A stretch of DNA of 15,480 nt from Smittium mucronatum (taxonomy: Eukaryota > Kickxellomycota > Harpellomycetes > Harpellales > Legeriomycetaceae). The number at the start of each line of letters is the position of its first letter. Position 1 is the first letter of the stretch. Shown here piece by piece: positions 1 through 9,102 of the stretch. The notes under the pieces were generated by a model. That model saw nothing but the letters and a program-made list of their open reading frames with translations. It did not search any database and was not told the origin of the DNA. The translations under genes were made by a program, and so were the position numbers. The stretch is from assembly GCA_001953115.1 (NCBI GenBank), contig LSSL01004885.1:1-15480 (forward strand). The letters are read 5' to 3'.

Positions 1-113
1 CTCTTTGCCTTTTATTAGTAGACTCAATTTGGAGAACAAATCAGTGAGATTAGGAACTTCCTGGGATTGGGTGTCCTCTAATGGCAATTTCTTTGAACCA
101 TGATTTTTTTTTT
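1..113 (-). CDS. Probable true continuation of the gag/pol frame after an A10 run, cut by the window edge
   Basis: Reading the minus strand one base further on after the A run at 104-113 gives an open frame of 35 codons to position 1. It is hydrophilic and begins NHGSKKLPLEDTQSQEVPN. In contrast, the frame used by the upstream gag stops after 17 more codons at 50-52. The new frame corresponds to a run of nine A instead of ten. The observed state is therefore a one-base indel, an assembly error in a homopolymer, or slippage at the run. A programmed frameshift between gag and pol is possible but not shown, because no protease or polymerase motif is visible before the edge. Confidence 0.45.
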
Positions 114-682
114 AACTCGTCGTTTGTCTCATTTTCTATTGCCGCCAACCCCTTTTTTAATATAATTGCAGTCAAATTGACTTCCCTTATAATTATTGCC
201 AATGTACAATCTTTTAGTTGTTTATACAGGCTTCTCCACAAATCTATATCTGTCCTAGCTAGTATTTCTAAATATGTTTTTGCCAGCCACTTTTCAGTAT
301 ATAATCCCCCGGGAATTCTGGCTACGTAATTTAAAACTTCTTTGTTAAACTCAGGCCAAGATTGGCTTTCACCTTTTCTCATTCTGCTAAAAGTGATCAA
401 ATCACCTTCTTGCTCTTCCTCTTCAATCACAAAATGTAATTTAAGTTGTTCTAACCATTCCGCTAAATCCCATCCTCTAATAGTAGCAGAATCTTGTAAC
501 TTCAGACGCCAGATTGCGGCTTCTCCATGAAGCCATAATTTAAATAAACTAACGGCTTGCTCGGCAGTGCATTCATTATAATTTACGGCGTCGGAAAAGC
601 TCGTTGTCCAGGCGTCAACTGATTTACATTCACTTTCTGTTCCACCAAACTTTGGTGGAAACACCTCAAAACTAATGGGCAT
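50..682 (-). CDS. Ty3/gypsy-type Gag (capsid region), frame-disrupted at its 3' end
   Basis: This 210-codon frame resembles the retrotransposon Gag capsid family, the structural protein that assembles the virus-like particle. Visible hallmarks, in order, are a short N-terminus with FPPKFGG, a segment ending LWLHGEAAIWRLKL (the family's 'L.G.A..W' signature), then GWDLAEWLEQLKLHF (the usual 'W......L...F' helix). An acidic EEEEQEGD stretch follows, and then TEKWLAKTYLEIL, which matches the late capsid helices. There is no CCHC zinc knuckle in the part seen. The ATG at 680-682 is directly preceded by an in-frame TAA, so it is the first possible start. The last 17 residues after KKK are probably out of frame, because a run of ten A on the coding strand (104-113) precedes an alternative open frame that reaches the window edge. 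The family assignment is by motif pattern only. Confidence 0.72.
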   Translation of the reverse strand: MPISFEVFPPKFGGTESECKSVDAWTTSFSDAVNYNECTAEQAVSLFKLWLHGEAAIWRLKLQDSATIRGWDLAEWLEQLKLHFVIEEEEQEGDLITFSRMRKGESQSWPEFNKEVLNYVARIPGGLYTEKWLAKTYLEILARTDIDLWRSLYKQLKDCTLAIIIREVNLTAIILKKGLAAIENETNDELKKKSWFKEIAIRGHPIPGSS

Positions 683-953
683 TTAATAAAATGAGACTCT
701 TAATCTCAATAAAACTTAAATTCCGGCTTTTTAGTGATTGTTTAATTTGTTAGTCTTATTATGGATGAAATCTAAAATATAAATAGTAATATCTAAAATA
801 TAGTTTTAATCTAAAATTTTAAGGTCAATTTCGTCCCCTATCCAAAAGCGGAAAGTGGCTGTGTTTTATACTCTAGAAATATTGTCTCAATTATTTCTTT
901 TCTATAGCCTCATTCGCTATTTTTTTACGACGATGACTAAAGATGAGAAACTT
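683..953 (-). other. Untranslated leader between putative 5' LTR and gag
   Basis: No long frame is present. On the plus strand the sequence ATCTAAAAT occurs three times (770-778, 791-799, 809-817), twice followed by ATA, forming a degenerate array with a unit near 20 bases. A TATAAAA lies on the minus strand at 870-864, and TGGATAGGGGACG on the minus strand (843-831) begins with the TGG typical of primer-binding sites. Neither sits in an arrangement that clearly fits, so both are only noted. Confidence 0.35.
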
Positions 954-1074
954 TGTAGATTCGGATAAAAACCCAATTCGGGAAACCGTGTCTACCCAAT
1001 TATCCTTCCTCTCTTTGTGTGTTTAATGTGTTGGCTTTGGCAATTAATCAGGAAGTAGCGAATAACTTCCAACA
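954..1074 (-). repeat. Putative 5' LTR of the minus-strand Ty3/gypsy element
   Basis: On the minus strand a TGTTGGAAGTTATTC sequence begins at 1074, exactly where similarity of the neighbouring frame to LINE proteins stops. It has the TG start expected of an LTR. A possible CA end occurs at 954-955 (ATCTACA on the minus strand), giving 121 bp. This is similar in size to the 138- and 131-bp LTRs of the plus-strand element in this window. The two families also share a TGTT start, a CCT-ATTAA motif about 22-24 bases inside, and an ATCTAC-like 3' end. The second LTR of this element is outside the window, so both boundaries are inferred. Confidence 0.38.
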
Positions 1075-1350
1075 ATCTTTATCCAATTCGTCGAAATGAT
1101 TGGCCCATATATTCATCTTTTGTTCATTTTCAATTACTATACTTTTGTTATAATCATACATTGAGCCATTAGATACTGATTGGAATGACTCACCAGTGCG
1201 ATATTTAATGAATTGCCATATTTTTTTGGAATTATTCTCGGCTAATTGATCGGAGATCAAATTCACCTTTTTTTGGTATTTAATCTTTCGATCTGATCGA
1301 ATTGAGTCCAAAATAGCCGATTTAGCCATAACATTATCGATTTTGGCCAC
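1075..1350 (-). pseudogene. LINE (non-LTR retrotransposon) fragment, linker between endonuclease and reverse transcriptase
   Basis: The minus frame resembles the region that precedes the reverse transcriptase in jockey/CR1/RTE-like LINE polyproteins. It has a basic helical stretch (RSDRKIKYQKKV), then a conserved tryptophan followed by a basic, glycine-containing turn (KKIWQFIKYRTGESF), and then the typical IWANHFDEL just before the polymerase. No catalytic domain is present. A stop lies immediately upstream of 1350. Downstream, the frame continues a few codons into the putative LTR and stops at 1048. The pattern fits an old LINE copy interrupted at 1074 by an LTR element. The assignment rests on short patterns and general architecture. 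Confidence 0.5.
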
Positions 1351-1391
1351 TTTATTTTTTTAATTTTTTTAATTTTTTTGAAATTTTTTTT
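1351..1391. repeat. T-rich microsatellite, (AATTTTTTT)n-like
   Basis: The segment consists almost only of T runs of seven to eight bases separated by AA, with the unit AATTTTTTT exactly repeated at 1362-1370 and 1371-1379. It separates the LINE fragment on the minus strand from an open stretch on the plus strand. It could be a LINE-tail type microsatellite or simple slippage. Confidence 0.7.
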
Positions 1392-1404
1392 CGTAATTCT
1401 ATTT

Positions 1405-1662
1405 TCCGGAGAGTTAGAACTGATAGGACAGTTTAATGATCACTTCCAAGGGTATAAGCTGTATCTAGACGTGTATTTTCATCCCAACAGCGACTACAAA
1501 CCCAGAAAAAGCTCTTTTAGACTCGATTTTGAGACACTTAGTACCTCAAAACGGTTTTTATTGATTAATTGGCCAAAAGTTGATGAAAATTTCGAAATTT
1601 TGGTTTTTTTTTTTAAAAAAATTTGCCGCAGTCGAAATATCAGGCCGCATATATTCGGATGA
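1405..1662 (+). pseudogene. Unidentified open stretch, possibly a LINE endonuclease C-terminal remnant
   Basis: About 65 codons of complex, protein-like sequence are open on the plus strand. They include LYLDVYFHPNSDYKPRKSSF and LLINWPKVDENFEI, then a T run and a short tail to the stop. An SD(H/Y)-x-P element followed about 25 residues later by an NW-x-K segment is reminiscent of the end of LINE apurinic-type endonucleases, where an SDH motif precedes the linker. If that is right, it lies in the opposite orientation to the LINE linker at 1075-1350. A minus-strand frame (1558-1773) overlaps the last third, so even the coding strand is uncertain. Confidence 0.22.
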
Positions 1663-2028
1663 TATTTGATAGCTCGAGTTTGCGGTCCGCTGAGCAGCAG
1701 TTGAATATGCAGTTGAGCCTAGCATAGAGTATGTGGTAGGTGTCGGGGCTATAGGTATACTACCAATTCTCATACAGGAAATTTTGTATAATTTTTTACC
1801 AATGAATAGAAATTTTTAAGTTTTAAATTTTTTGATACATAATTTAAGAAATACACATTTACATTTGCCTATACAAACTTAATCAAGTAAAATGATGCGT
1901 AGAAAAAGTAGACAAAATGGTTGTATGCAAATTTCCATTAAAAAATTTGGTCAATGATGCGCCCAATACTGTTTTTTCTTCTATCTAGAACCAGCGGTGT
2001 TAGTGACTTTTTTTATCCGAATCCCTCG

Positions 2029-2341
2029 TTATAGCTTGAAGGCAGAATTTGAAGCAGCCTGGACTTCAATGAACAGTTCGCCAGTTAAAATTAAATAATT
2101 TATTTTTTTCGAAAATTTTTGAAATTCAATTTTGAGTTGGTCTACAGCTGACTTGCGTCTGAACCCCAAAATCGGTATTTGGGAATTTTTAACTAACAGA
2201 GTAAACTTTTGGCCAGTATATGAGGTGCCTGACACAGTACCAGCCAGCCATGAAGGTACGGACATGAACTCGCTTAGTTTAAGCCCTAATTTTATTAACT
2301 ACTATCAGAAGCCCCCTGCCACTTTTTTTCAAATCAGCCTT
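2029..2341. pseudogene. Unidentified open stretches on both strands
   Basis: The minus strand carries a 78-codon uninterrupted frame (2265-2029) rich in Lys, Phe and Ile, with FRRKSAVDQLKIEFQKF. The plus strand carries KAEFEAAWTSMNSSPVKIK from 2039, then a stop and a T run. A 70-codon stretch follows from 2132, including IGIWEFLTNRVNFWPVYEVP. Both read like protein and they overlap, so at most one was coding. I recognise neither. The local GC is among the highest in the window. Confidence 0.25.
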
Positions 2342-2535
2342 TGATTCGATATTATTGTACTCAGGCAGATGATAGCTGTATGATTTTTTATTTAAGAACT
2401 TATCTGCAAGACGAATAGGTCGATTTTGTTGATCCACAGGTCACTTCCAGCTTTTCTTTAATTTATTTAATTCACCAAACGTTTCACGTCATAATTTTGG
2501 GCGTACCAAGGTTTCAGGGGTGTTTTGGAGGGTCA

Positions 2536-2559
2536 TTTGGGTGCCCATGTGCACCCAAA
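2536..2559. repeat. Perfect hairpin, 9-bp stem with 6-base loop
   Basis: TTTGGGTGC (2536-2544) is followed by CCATGT and then its exact reverse complement GCACCCAAA (2551-2559). This is the most GC-rich inverted repeat in the window and lies between unassigned open stretches. It has no assigned role. Confidence 0.8.
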
Positions 2560-2726
2560 ACTTTTTATTTATAACTTTTTTAAAGTTCTTGACGTTGATT
2601 TTTTTTGCCCAATCGGATATATTTGCCGAAATTAGGGACTTTTGTGATGATTGATCATAGTTTTCAACGCAAATTCCATTCTTTTGATTTCAGGTACATA
2701 AAAATTTGAGCTTATGAACATTTTCG

Positions 2727-2930
2727 TTACAATTTCGTGCCTTTAGCCGCAGTTCCCTGCATGACCTTCTGAACATCTAACTTGGGGTTTTTCATAATAT
2801 TATTAAAAAGAACAATAATTTTTATTGTTTCTTTTTTGAGCTCCTGGGAGTTAAAATCCAATAAATAGTCGTTATTTTCGTATTTTTTGCCATTTAGGGG
2901 TTTTTTCGCGTTTTTAGATGTGTTTTTCAT
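2727..2930 (-). pseudogene. Unidentified minus-strand open stretch
   Basis: A 67-codon frame starts with ATG and has a basic N-terminus (KNTSKNAKKPLNGKKYEN). A mixed helical-looking part follows, with LLDFNSQELKKETIKIIVLF and then KNPKLDVQKVMQGTA. It resembles the lysine-rich composition of coding DNA in AT-rich genomes, and its strand agrees with the gag and LINE fragments to the left. No motif of a known family is visible. It may be a small piece of a decayed gene or of a retrotransposon ORF. Confidence 0.28.
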
Positions 2931-3011
2931 TAATTATTTTCATTTTTTATACTGAATCAGATGCACTTAAACAAGATTCAATCTAAACTATTCTTTCAGA
3001 GTCATCTATAA

Positions 3012-3203
3012 TTATGATAATCTGTTGTAAAGTCTTGATTTACTCGGTCTGAGTTTTGTATATTTATGTTTGACGTCACCCACCTCTATTGACTCATTTT
3101 CCATAAAGAATGAATTTTGGTGTGAAAAAAGGGGTGTATTCTTTTTACGTGCTGATAGTTTTAATTGTGTAGTTTGAAATTTTATTAATTGTTTTATTCG
3201 CAT
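3012..3203 (-). pseudogene. Unidentified minus-strand open stretch
   Basis: The frame has 63 codons. Its second half, from an internal Met (MENESIEVGDVKHKYTKL), is hydrophilic and protein-like. It lies directly upstream, on the same strand, of the open stretch at 2727-2930. The two could be parts of one broken frame, since about 80 bases containing stops separate them. No family is recognised. Confidence 0.22.
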
Positions 3204-3529
3204 CTGAGTGCAGATTTAGAGTGAAAATTACCCCAGATTTTGGATCATTTTCGGTTTTTTTGGCCTCCCCAGCAGTCTTCAGGTATTAGGTTGTTGATTT
3301 TTTAGAGTCTCTGGGAGTGCAATTTTTAGCTTTAGATAATGCTACAAGCTCATGTAAAATTTTGAGCCCTGTATTCTTCTCTTGACCCACTTTATTTGAG
3401 AATTTTATAACCTTGAAAGTCTATTGGGGGCATTTTTGAGGGGAAAAGTTACAATGGGTGCTGAAACTTTATCTATATTTTTAATATGTTTTATTTGGCA
3501 TACCTATATGTTTTTAAGCTCATCAGTAA

Positions 3530-3874
3530 CTCAAAAATTATGATAATTATATTATTAGGTCATCAGAATTGATAAATTGTACCTTTTATTTCAAAATAGA
3601 GTTTCTACCCAATTTTGCCCCCAAATCAGACATTGTGGGACCCGAAAATAAAATAAAATTGATTGAATTATTTTATTCTTTAGTTAATTTGATCGCGTAT
3701 CAGCAGTATAAGGGAATTCGGATCTCCAGTGACCATTTTTTTACAAAAACTGCAGAAGGGGTCACACATCTTAAAGAAAATCGGATTTTTTTGATTCATA
3801 ATCGTCAGATATATTGGGATTTTGATTTCTTGATTTTTTCTAGAGAGCAGGTTCTTAGTCCTGTATGTAATTAA
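3530..3874 (+). pseudogene. Unidentified plus-strand open stretch (opposed by a minus frame)
   Basis: The open frame has about 114 codons, including the part before a TTG at 3569. Segments such as FLPNFAPKSDIVGPENKI and GIRISSDHFFTKTAEGVTHL look like real protein. A minus frame of 92 codons (3958-3680) with LGTVLDINAWAKKGFNQLIT overlaps and is equally plausible. No domain is recognised, and no start or promoter can be justified. Confidence 0.25.
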
Positions 3875-4691
3875 TTGGTTGAAACCCTTCTTAGCCCATG
3901 CATTAATGTCCAAAACTGTTCCCAGGGGTATTAGCTGATCCTTTATTATGGTTATCATAATGAATTTCTATATCTACTTTATTTTGGTTTGGGGTATGGA
4001 TATAGTAATTTATTTTTCATATTTTATAATCTGGTAAAACTCTATCCTTTTTTTGTTAAAAACTAATGTTTTTTCCATTAATTTTTTTTCGCTACTATGA
4101 TCGTGAAAGAGATATTAGGTTACTAATTCCCTGAGATCCTTTGTAAGCAGTAGTATTCACCGAGGAGAGCTAATGAAATTGAGTCATTGACCTCAGCGTG
4201 GTCTCAATTAAACTGGCACCATGGGAACCCAATTTTTAGTTATGTGCCGCTACTGCACATTTCTTTGAGGTTGGCCGGAACACATTTGTACAAAATGTGT
4301 TTGAGTGACAAATTCGTCGTATTTGCTCATGTCGGGCCCAGAAAATTCTTTTTTTTCGATTTTTTTTCCACTATAAAGATTTGTTTTAGGATTTTTTTTT
4401 TTGAGCATCTGATGCTTCAGAAAAAAAATTTAATTTTTTTTTACCCACCAAATTTTTGGCTGTAATTGCGCCTCTGCTGCAACAAGTGGTTTTTCAGGTT
4501 ATGGGATAGGGTCAGAAGATTTTTGGCTAATTCTACATTTCACAGAGGTAAACTTATCGCTACCAATAAAAAACTTTGTATCCATACTATCACAATGTAG
4601 TGGTTTTGTGGCTCGGTATGAGCTATTTTAACTGGTGACTTTTTATTAGTCGAAATTCCGAATTCAAAAATGAATTTTTTTTAATTTTTTT

Positions 4692-4898
4692 ATGATAGGG
4701 TTAGATTCTATTGACACTGGGGAGTCTAAAATACCCGAAGAAGTCGTCAAAATCGACATGGAATCGCCTTTTTTTATGTTTTATTTAAAAAAAGCAGTTT
4801 TTAAAGACAGGATTATGACACATTTTTTCCGGTGTTTCGCCTCCCAACTTTTTTTTTGCTTGAAATTTTTACTGACTTTGATAGTTCTAAAAAACTAG
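4692..4898 (+). pseudogene. Unidentified plus-strand open stretch ending next to a palindrome
   Basis: The frame has 68 codons starting at ATG. The first half is hydrophilic and protein-like (LDSIDTGESKIPEEVVKIDM), while the second half becomes Phe- and Leu-rich because of T runs. The stop codon at 4896-4898 is directly followed by the inverted repeat at 4900-4928. A further T-run-rich frame at 4187-4465 on the same strand is of even lower quality. No family is recognised. Confidence 0.22.
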
Positions 4899-4899
4899 C

Positions 4900-4928
4900 C
4901 AGATTCTTAAGAATCGGATGAGAATCTG
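4900..4928. repeat. Compound palindrome
   Basis: GATTCTTAAGAATC (4902-4915) is a perfect 14-bp palindrome. In addition, CAGATTCT (4900-4907) is the exact reverse complement of AGAATCTG (4921-4928). The segment can therefore fold in two alternative ways. A T-rich tract follows. It lies just before the compositional change near 5,100. Confidence 0.75.
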
Positions 4929-5099
4929 TCTTTTTGGGAGTTTTTTTGGTTTTAATATATATAGCCAATGGATTTGAAATTAGGCTGGAAAATTTAGTTT
5001 TTTTACTGGTTAATAATTTAACTGTTATATCCCGTTATATGTGACGGTGTGGCAGACTTTTAAGATCACATACTAGCGAATCTGAGAATTTTAATTCGA

Positions 5100-7423
5100 A
5101 ACCGATCCAAATTTTTTCCTCTTGGGATTATTTTTTTTGGGAAATTTATATTATGTAACTAATAATAAATTTGATTGAATAATTTCGGTACCAATAAATT
5201 TTACTCGATTGATATTTCACAAAAACAATCAATTAATAATAAAAATGTGATCTAAATGATGAAAATAAGAAAATCTATTTTTCTTATTTCATCTGTACTT
5301 GAAACAATTTTTTTTATACTCACTCTATTTAAAGTTAGAATTTCAATATATTATATTTAATAAAATCATATTCACCACTAAAACTTTTTATATATCATTA
5401 TAAATCTAAGAAACTCTATATTAATATAAATAATTAGTAGATCCCATTATTTATTCATAATCATAAAGCCATTCACATATTTAAATTGATTTATGAACAT
5501 ATCGTTGTTCTATTTTTGTGTATTTTTTATCGTCTGATTTCACACTTATATTATGAAGTAAAAATCTAATAAACAGTGATCCTGTTGTTTTTGAGTTTTA
5601 AAAGAAAATATCCATTACGAGCACTTACAGGTTATATATATTTATAAGAATTATAAAATTAACTATAACTAATTAGTAGTTAAAAATTTAGCATGAAAAA
5701 ATTTCCATAGGATTTCCAGTTTTTTGTTTTAATCATGATAGAATACTTAGGGTAATAGATTAGATATTTTTTACATTTTAAAGACTATAAGAATTAATTA
5801 ATTCCAAAAAATCCGCTCTCCAAATTCCATTTTCTATTTTAATTCAAATAATAAACATAAATTTATTAACTAAATAAATTCAAGACCAAAAATTACTCAT
5901 TTCCCGTAAAAAAAATATTCCAAGTTCTGTGCCAATATTATAAAATTTATATCAAAAAATCAATTTGATACATAATGCTATTACATTAAATTAACATCAT
6001 ATTAATAAAAAATATGCTTTTTATTATAAAACATAAAAAAGACCATTTACAAAAAGTTTTTCCTTCGTAACAGCTAATAGTTATCACGCTCTATTTATGT
6101 CAGATTTTTTTTAAATATTCTCAACAAAATTTTGCAACAAATCAATATTATTTATAGATGTTAATAAATAAAAAAAACATACCTTATTCAGAAATGATTG
6201 AAATGGGTTCCACTAATATCGCTTTAATAAAACTTACCGAGAAAAATTAAGTCTACCTGATTTAAAGAAATTATATGATCCAAATCGTAACTATAAAATC
6301 TAAACTTTAGGGTCATCATTCTTTATACAAATATTTTTTATAGCATCCAGGAAAATAATTCCTCAATCAGAGGTTTATTAGCTCAGAATATTTCGGAAAA
6401 AAATAAAATATCCAAAAAAAATGCTTAATTTGTCTTCATTTACATAATTTTAACCTTTGCCGATAGGATTATTTGTCAAGATTAAATTATGAATTCTTTT
6501 AAAAAAAGAAAATTTCGACTAAATAATAAAGATATGGATCTTGTATAAAAAATTCTCGTCCTCAACACCTCATATTATATTGAATAGCTTCTAATAATCA
6601 CCCAACGATGAAAATTTGACCATTATTTCTAGGTTAATTTATAATAAAATATTATACTCTAGAACATCAATAAAGATTATAAACTCCAGTTTTAAATAGT
6701 GTTGCTAAAATATTTTTTGTTGTAATTCTTATTTTAATATAAGAAACTGAATGTAAATATATAAATATATAGAGTTTTTTATTAAATTAATACCCATTGC
6801 CAAAAATTTAATTAAAATGGTTTGAATACAATTTAAACTAAAAAACTACCATTTTTTGATTTTGTGTATAATATATAATATGATATTTGTACAAAATTTA
6901 TATATAATTATTCAATACTTATAAAAAAGCGTGAAATAAGAAATCTTTTCTAGATTAATAAAATATTAGAGCAAATTCGGTTAATTCAAAAATGTTGATT
7001 ATAAAGGATTATCAATAAATATTGGCTATAAAACCAACAATAAATATAAGAATAAACAAATTATATATCTAAAAATATATGTCAACCTAATTTATTTTCA
7101 TTCATATGGAATGAAAATAAATACAATTCGAAATAAATTTAACAAAATAATTTTTATTAATGAAATAAAATTGATTAGGTTAGCTGATAAACTTAATAAA
7201 ATTAAAATTAAAATGGTAAAAATTTAAAATTATCTATCATTTAAATCAAATGGGTGTGAAATAGACTTTTATTGAATCAATTTAGCAATATAATGTAAAA
7301 TAAGCATATTTTTTAATGCTAATCAATCATTTTTAAAAAGAATTAAAAAATCGTGATATCTTTATATCCAATAATTTCCGATATACTCTTTTCTTTATAC
7401 TATTTTTTTGTAAAACTTAATCT
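5100..7423. other. AT-rich region without a recognisable gene
   Basis: The sequence is extremely rich in A and T, stops are dense in all six frames, and I found no conserved protein motif or RNA gene on either strand. It forms the left flank of the Ty3/gypsy element and may be decayed transposon or intergenic DNA. Confidence 0.6.
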
Positions 7424-7561
7424 TATTAGGGATAAATAAGTTAATCCTTGATTAAGATATTAATAAATAGTAGTATAATTTGTTATCTTTAAATATTTAG
7501 TAAATTTAGCATTTATTTAGTCCATTGCTTATTTTTACTTCGTCTAAAAATAAATCTACCA
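7424..7561 (+). repeat. 5' LTR of the Ty3/gypsy element
   Basis: The segment 7441-7508 aligns without gaps to 12286-12353 at 52 of 68 positions. Flanking parts also align with small gaps, including CTAAAAAT near the right end. The left end reads TATTAGGG where the 3' copy reads TGTTAAAT, so the TG start has probably mutated. The right end is taken at the CA of CTACCA. At about 138 bp it is short for this superfamily. Confidence 0.72.
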
Positions 7562-7568
7562 AATTATC

Positions 7569-7586
7569 TGGAATTGGTGGAAAGCC
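7569..7586 (+). promoter_or_regulatory. Candidate primer-binding site
   Basis: TGGAATTGGTGGAAAGCC starts seven bases after the 5' LTR. The TGG start fits pairing with the CCA end of a tRNA, which would prime minus-strand DNA synthesis. The tRNA is not identified. The position is correct but the sequence may be mutated. Confidence 0.4.
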
Positions 7587-7959
7587 AAAACATAGATTTT
7601 TAAAATTTTAGTAGAAAAAAAATAAAAATAAAAAATAATTTAAATCGATTAGAAAAAAAGTCATTTATGGTTGATACTTTTTTAAGAGCAAGATATGAGT
7701 AATAAACTGCCAGAAAACTCGAGATTGAGAATCAAAGGCTCCATTATTGAAGAAATCTTCAAGCACTCATAAAGGCATAAATAAATAAATGAGATGCAAA
7801 AATAATATCAAAGTGTAAAATCAAAGATAAAATTGATGATAATAAATAATATAACCCTTCAAAAGGAAAAGATATAGTTAGAACAAGAAATCAAAAATTA
7901 GAAAAATCAAATTTCCATTATACTAATGAGGCCGAGTCTAAGAAAATAAACAGAGTTAC

Positions 7960-8270
7960 ATGGCTGGAGTTATATATCAGCAGAGGGAACTTATCGAAAG
8001 AATGGAGATGAAAAAGGCAATAAAAACCCATATCAAAACGGGAAAAGAAATTTTTTATCAATTTCTGAAGAAAATCCTCTTGATTTCATAAATTGATTTC
8101 GACACTATTATACCCATTTTTTGAACATATTTATTAGAAAAATTGAGAGAAGGCATTTGGATGTCTTAGAACTCACAAAAATGACCAAATAATGGTAATA
8201 TAGTATCAATTACCTGTAATTCAGTATTTGGGAAGCTCTATATAATACAATCAGAAATAAGTATAGGAAT
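7960..8270 (+). pseudogene. Decayed gag of the Ty3/gypsy element
   Basis: An ATG at 7960 opens 43 codons with a helical, charged start (MAGVIYQQRELIERMEMKKA). After a frame change, the segment from 8052 reads ISEENPLDFIN, stop, FRHYY. This resembles the capsid start in which a 'P..F...F..Y' segment begins the first helices. Further on, WEALYNTIRNKYRN resembles the later 'W......I...Y' helix. Stops break all frames. A zinc knuckle could not be confirmed between here and the protease. It does not visibly match the gag at 50-682 in sequence. Confidence 0.38.
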
Positions 8271-9102
8271 GGACTAAATTAAATAAAGTTTATAAGTACT
8301 ATCAAAACTGTAAATCTGTTAAGAAAGTAAAAATAAAGTAAATTTATAAATAAATTACGTACTTTATTTTTGATAATATCCAAAGGTGATTCAGAATTAA
8401 GAATTTTGTTATTAATTGATAGCATTCAATTTTTTTTTTCCTCCCAATATTCCAAAAATATTCGATAACCAGCTTTAAGAGCTGATATGTCACTATTCTT
8501 GAGGGACTGGAAACTGTGTAATTTTCTCGTTAAATCTACAATTGGTGATGGAAAAAATTATAAAAGAATAATCACTACTAAAGAATCAAGACAGGAATCG
8601 ATAATTGCAGTTAAAGATATTAACAAAAAAAAAATTTTAAACTAAAGAACAAAAATTCAAAGAAATTAATCTTTTATGCATCAAAAAAGAGATTTTGCAA
8701 CCATGTACAAGGATTCAAAAGATATAAAATTAATTTAATTAGATATATTATGCGAAGAAAAACTTGAATTAGAACTTTGATTAGGGGGCTATTATTTACA
8801 GTTCATCGAAAAAATGACAAAATTGAAAATAAATAATATTTTACAAGATTAGAAATAAGCATTCGACTTATAATTTCCATAATAGGTGTTGAAAATATTA
8901 GCTCAGTAAAAGTGAGCAGTATTGCGTCATAATCACTAACAAGCCCCAAAACATTTGATAGCTTCACATAACTGGAAATTTGTACGAAATTTGCACTGAA
9001 AAATAATGATGGAACTGAAATATCCTAGTTGCTGAATATATTGTACACATAATTTAAAAAAAGTTATATATTGGATATACTACATTTATGAATTTAATTT
9101 CA

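Noticed and set aside
81..530. Plus-strand frames at 81-329 and 342-530
   Set aside because: They are antisense shadows of the well-supported minus-strand gag.
831..870. TATAAAA and TGG-start primer site on the minus strand as LTR promoter and PBS
   Set aside because: They are only about 20 bases apart, too close for a normal R-U5. With an LTR end near 954 they would both lie in the leader.
8670..8720. Possible CCHC zinc knuckle at the end of the decayed gag
   Set aside because: Cysteines and a histidine occur in two frames (LCIKKEILQPC and FCNHVQGFKRY), but neither has the CX2CX4HX4C spacing.
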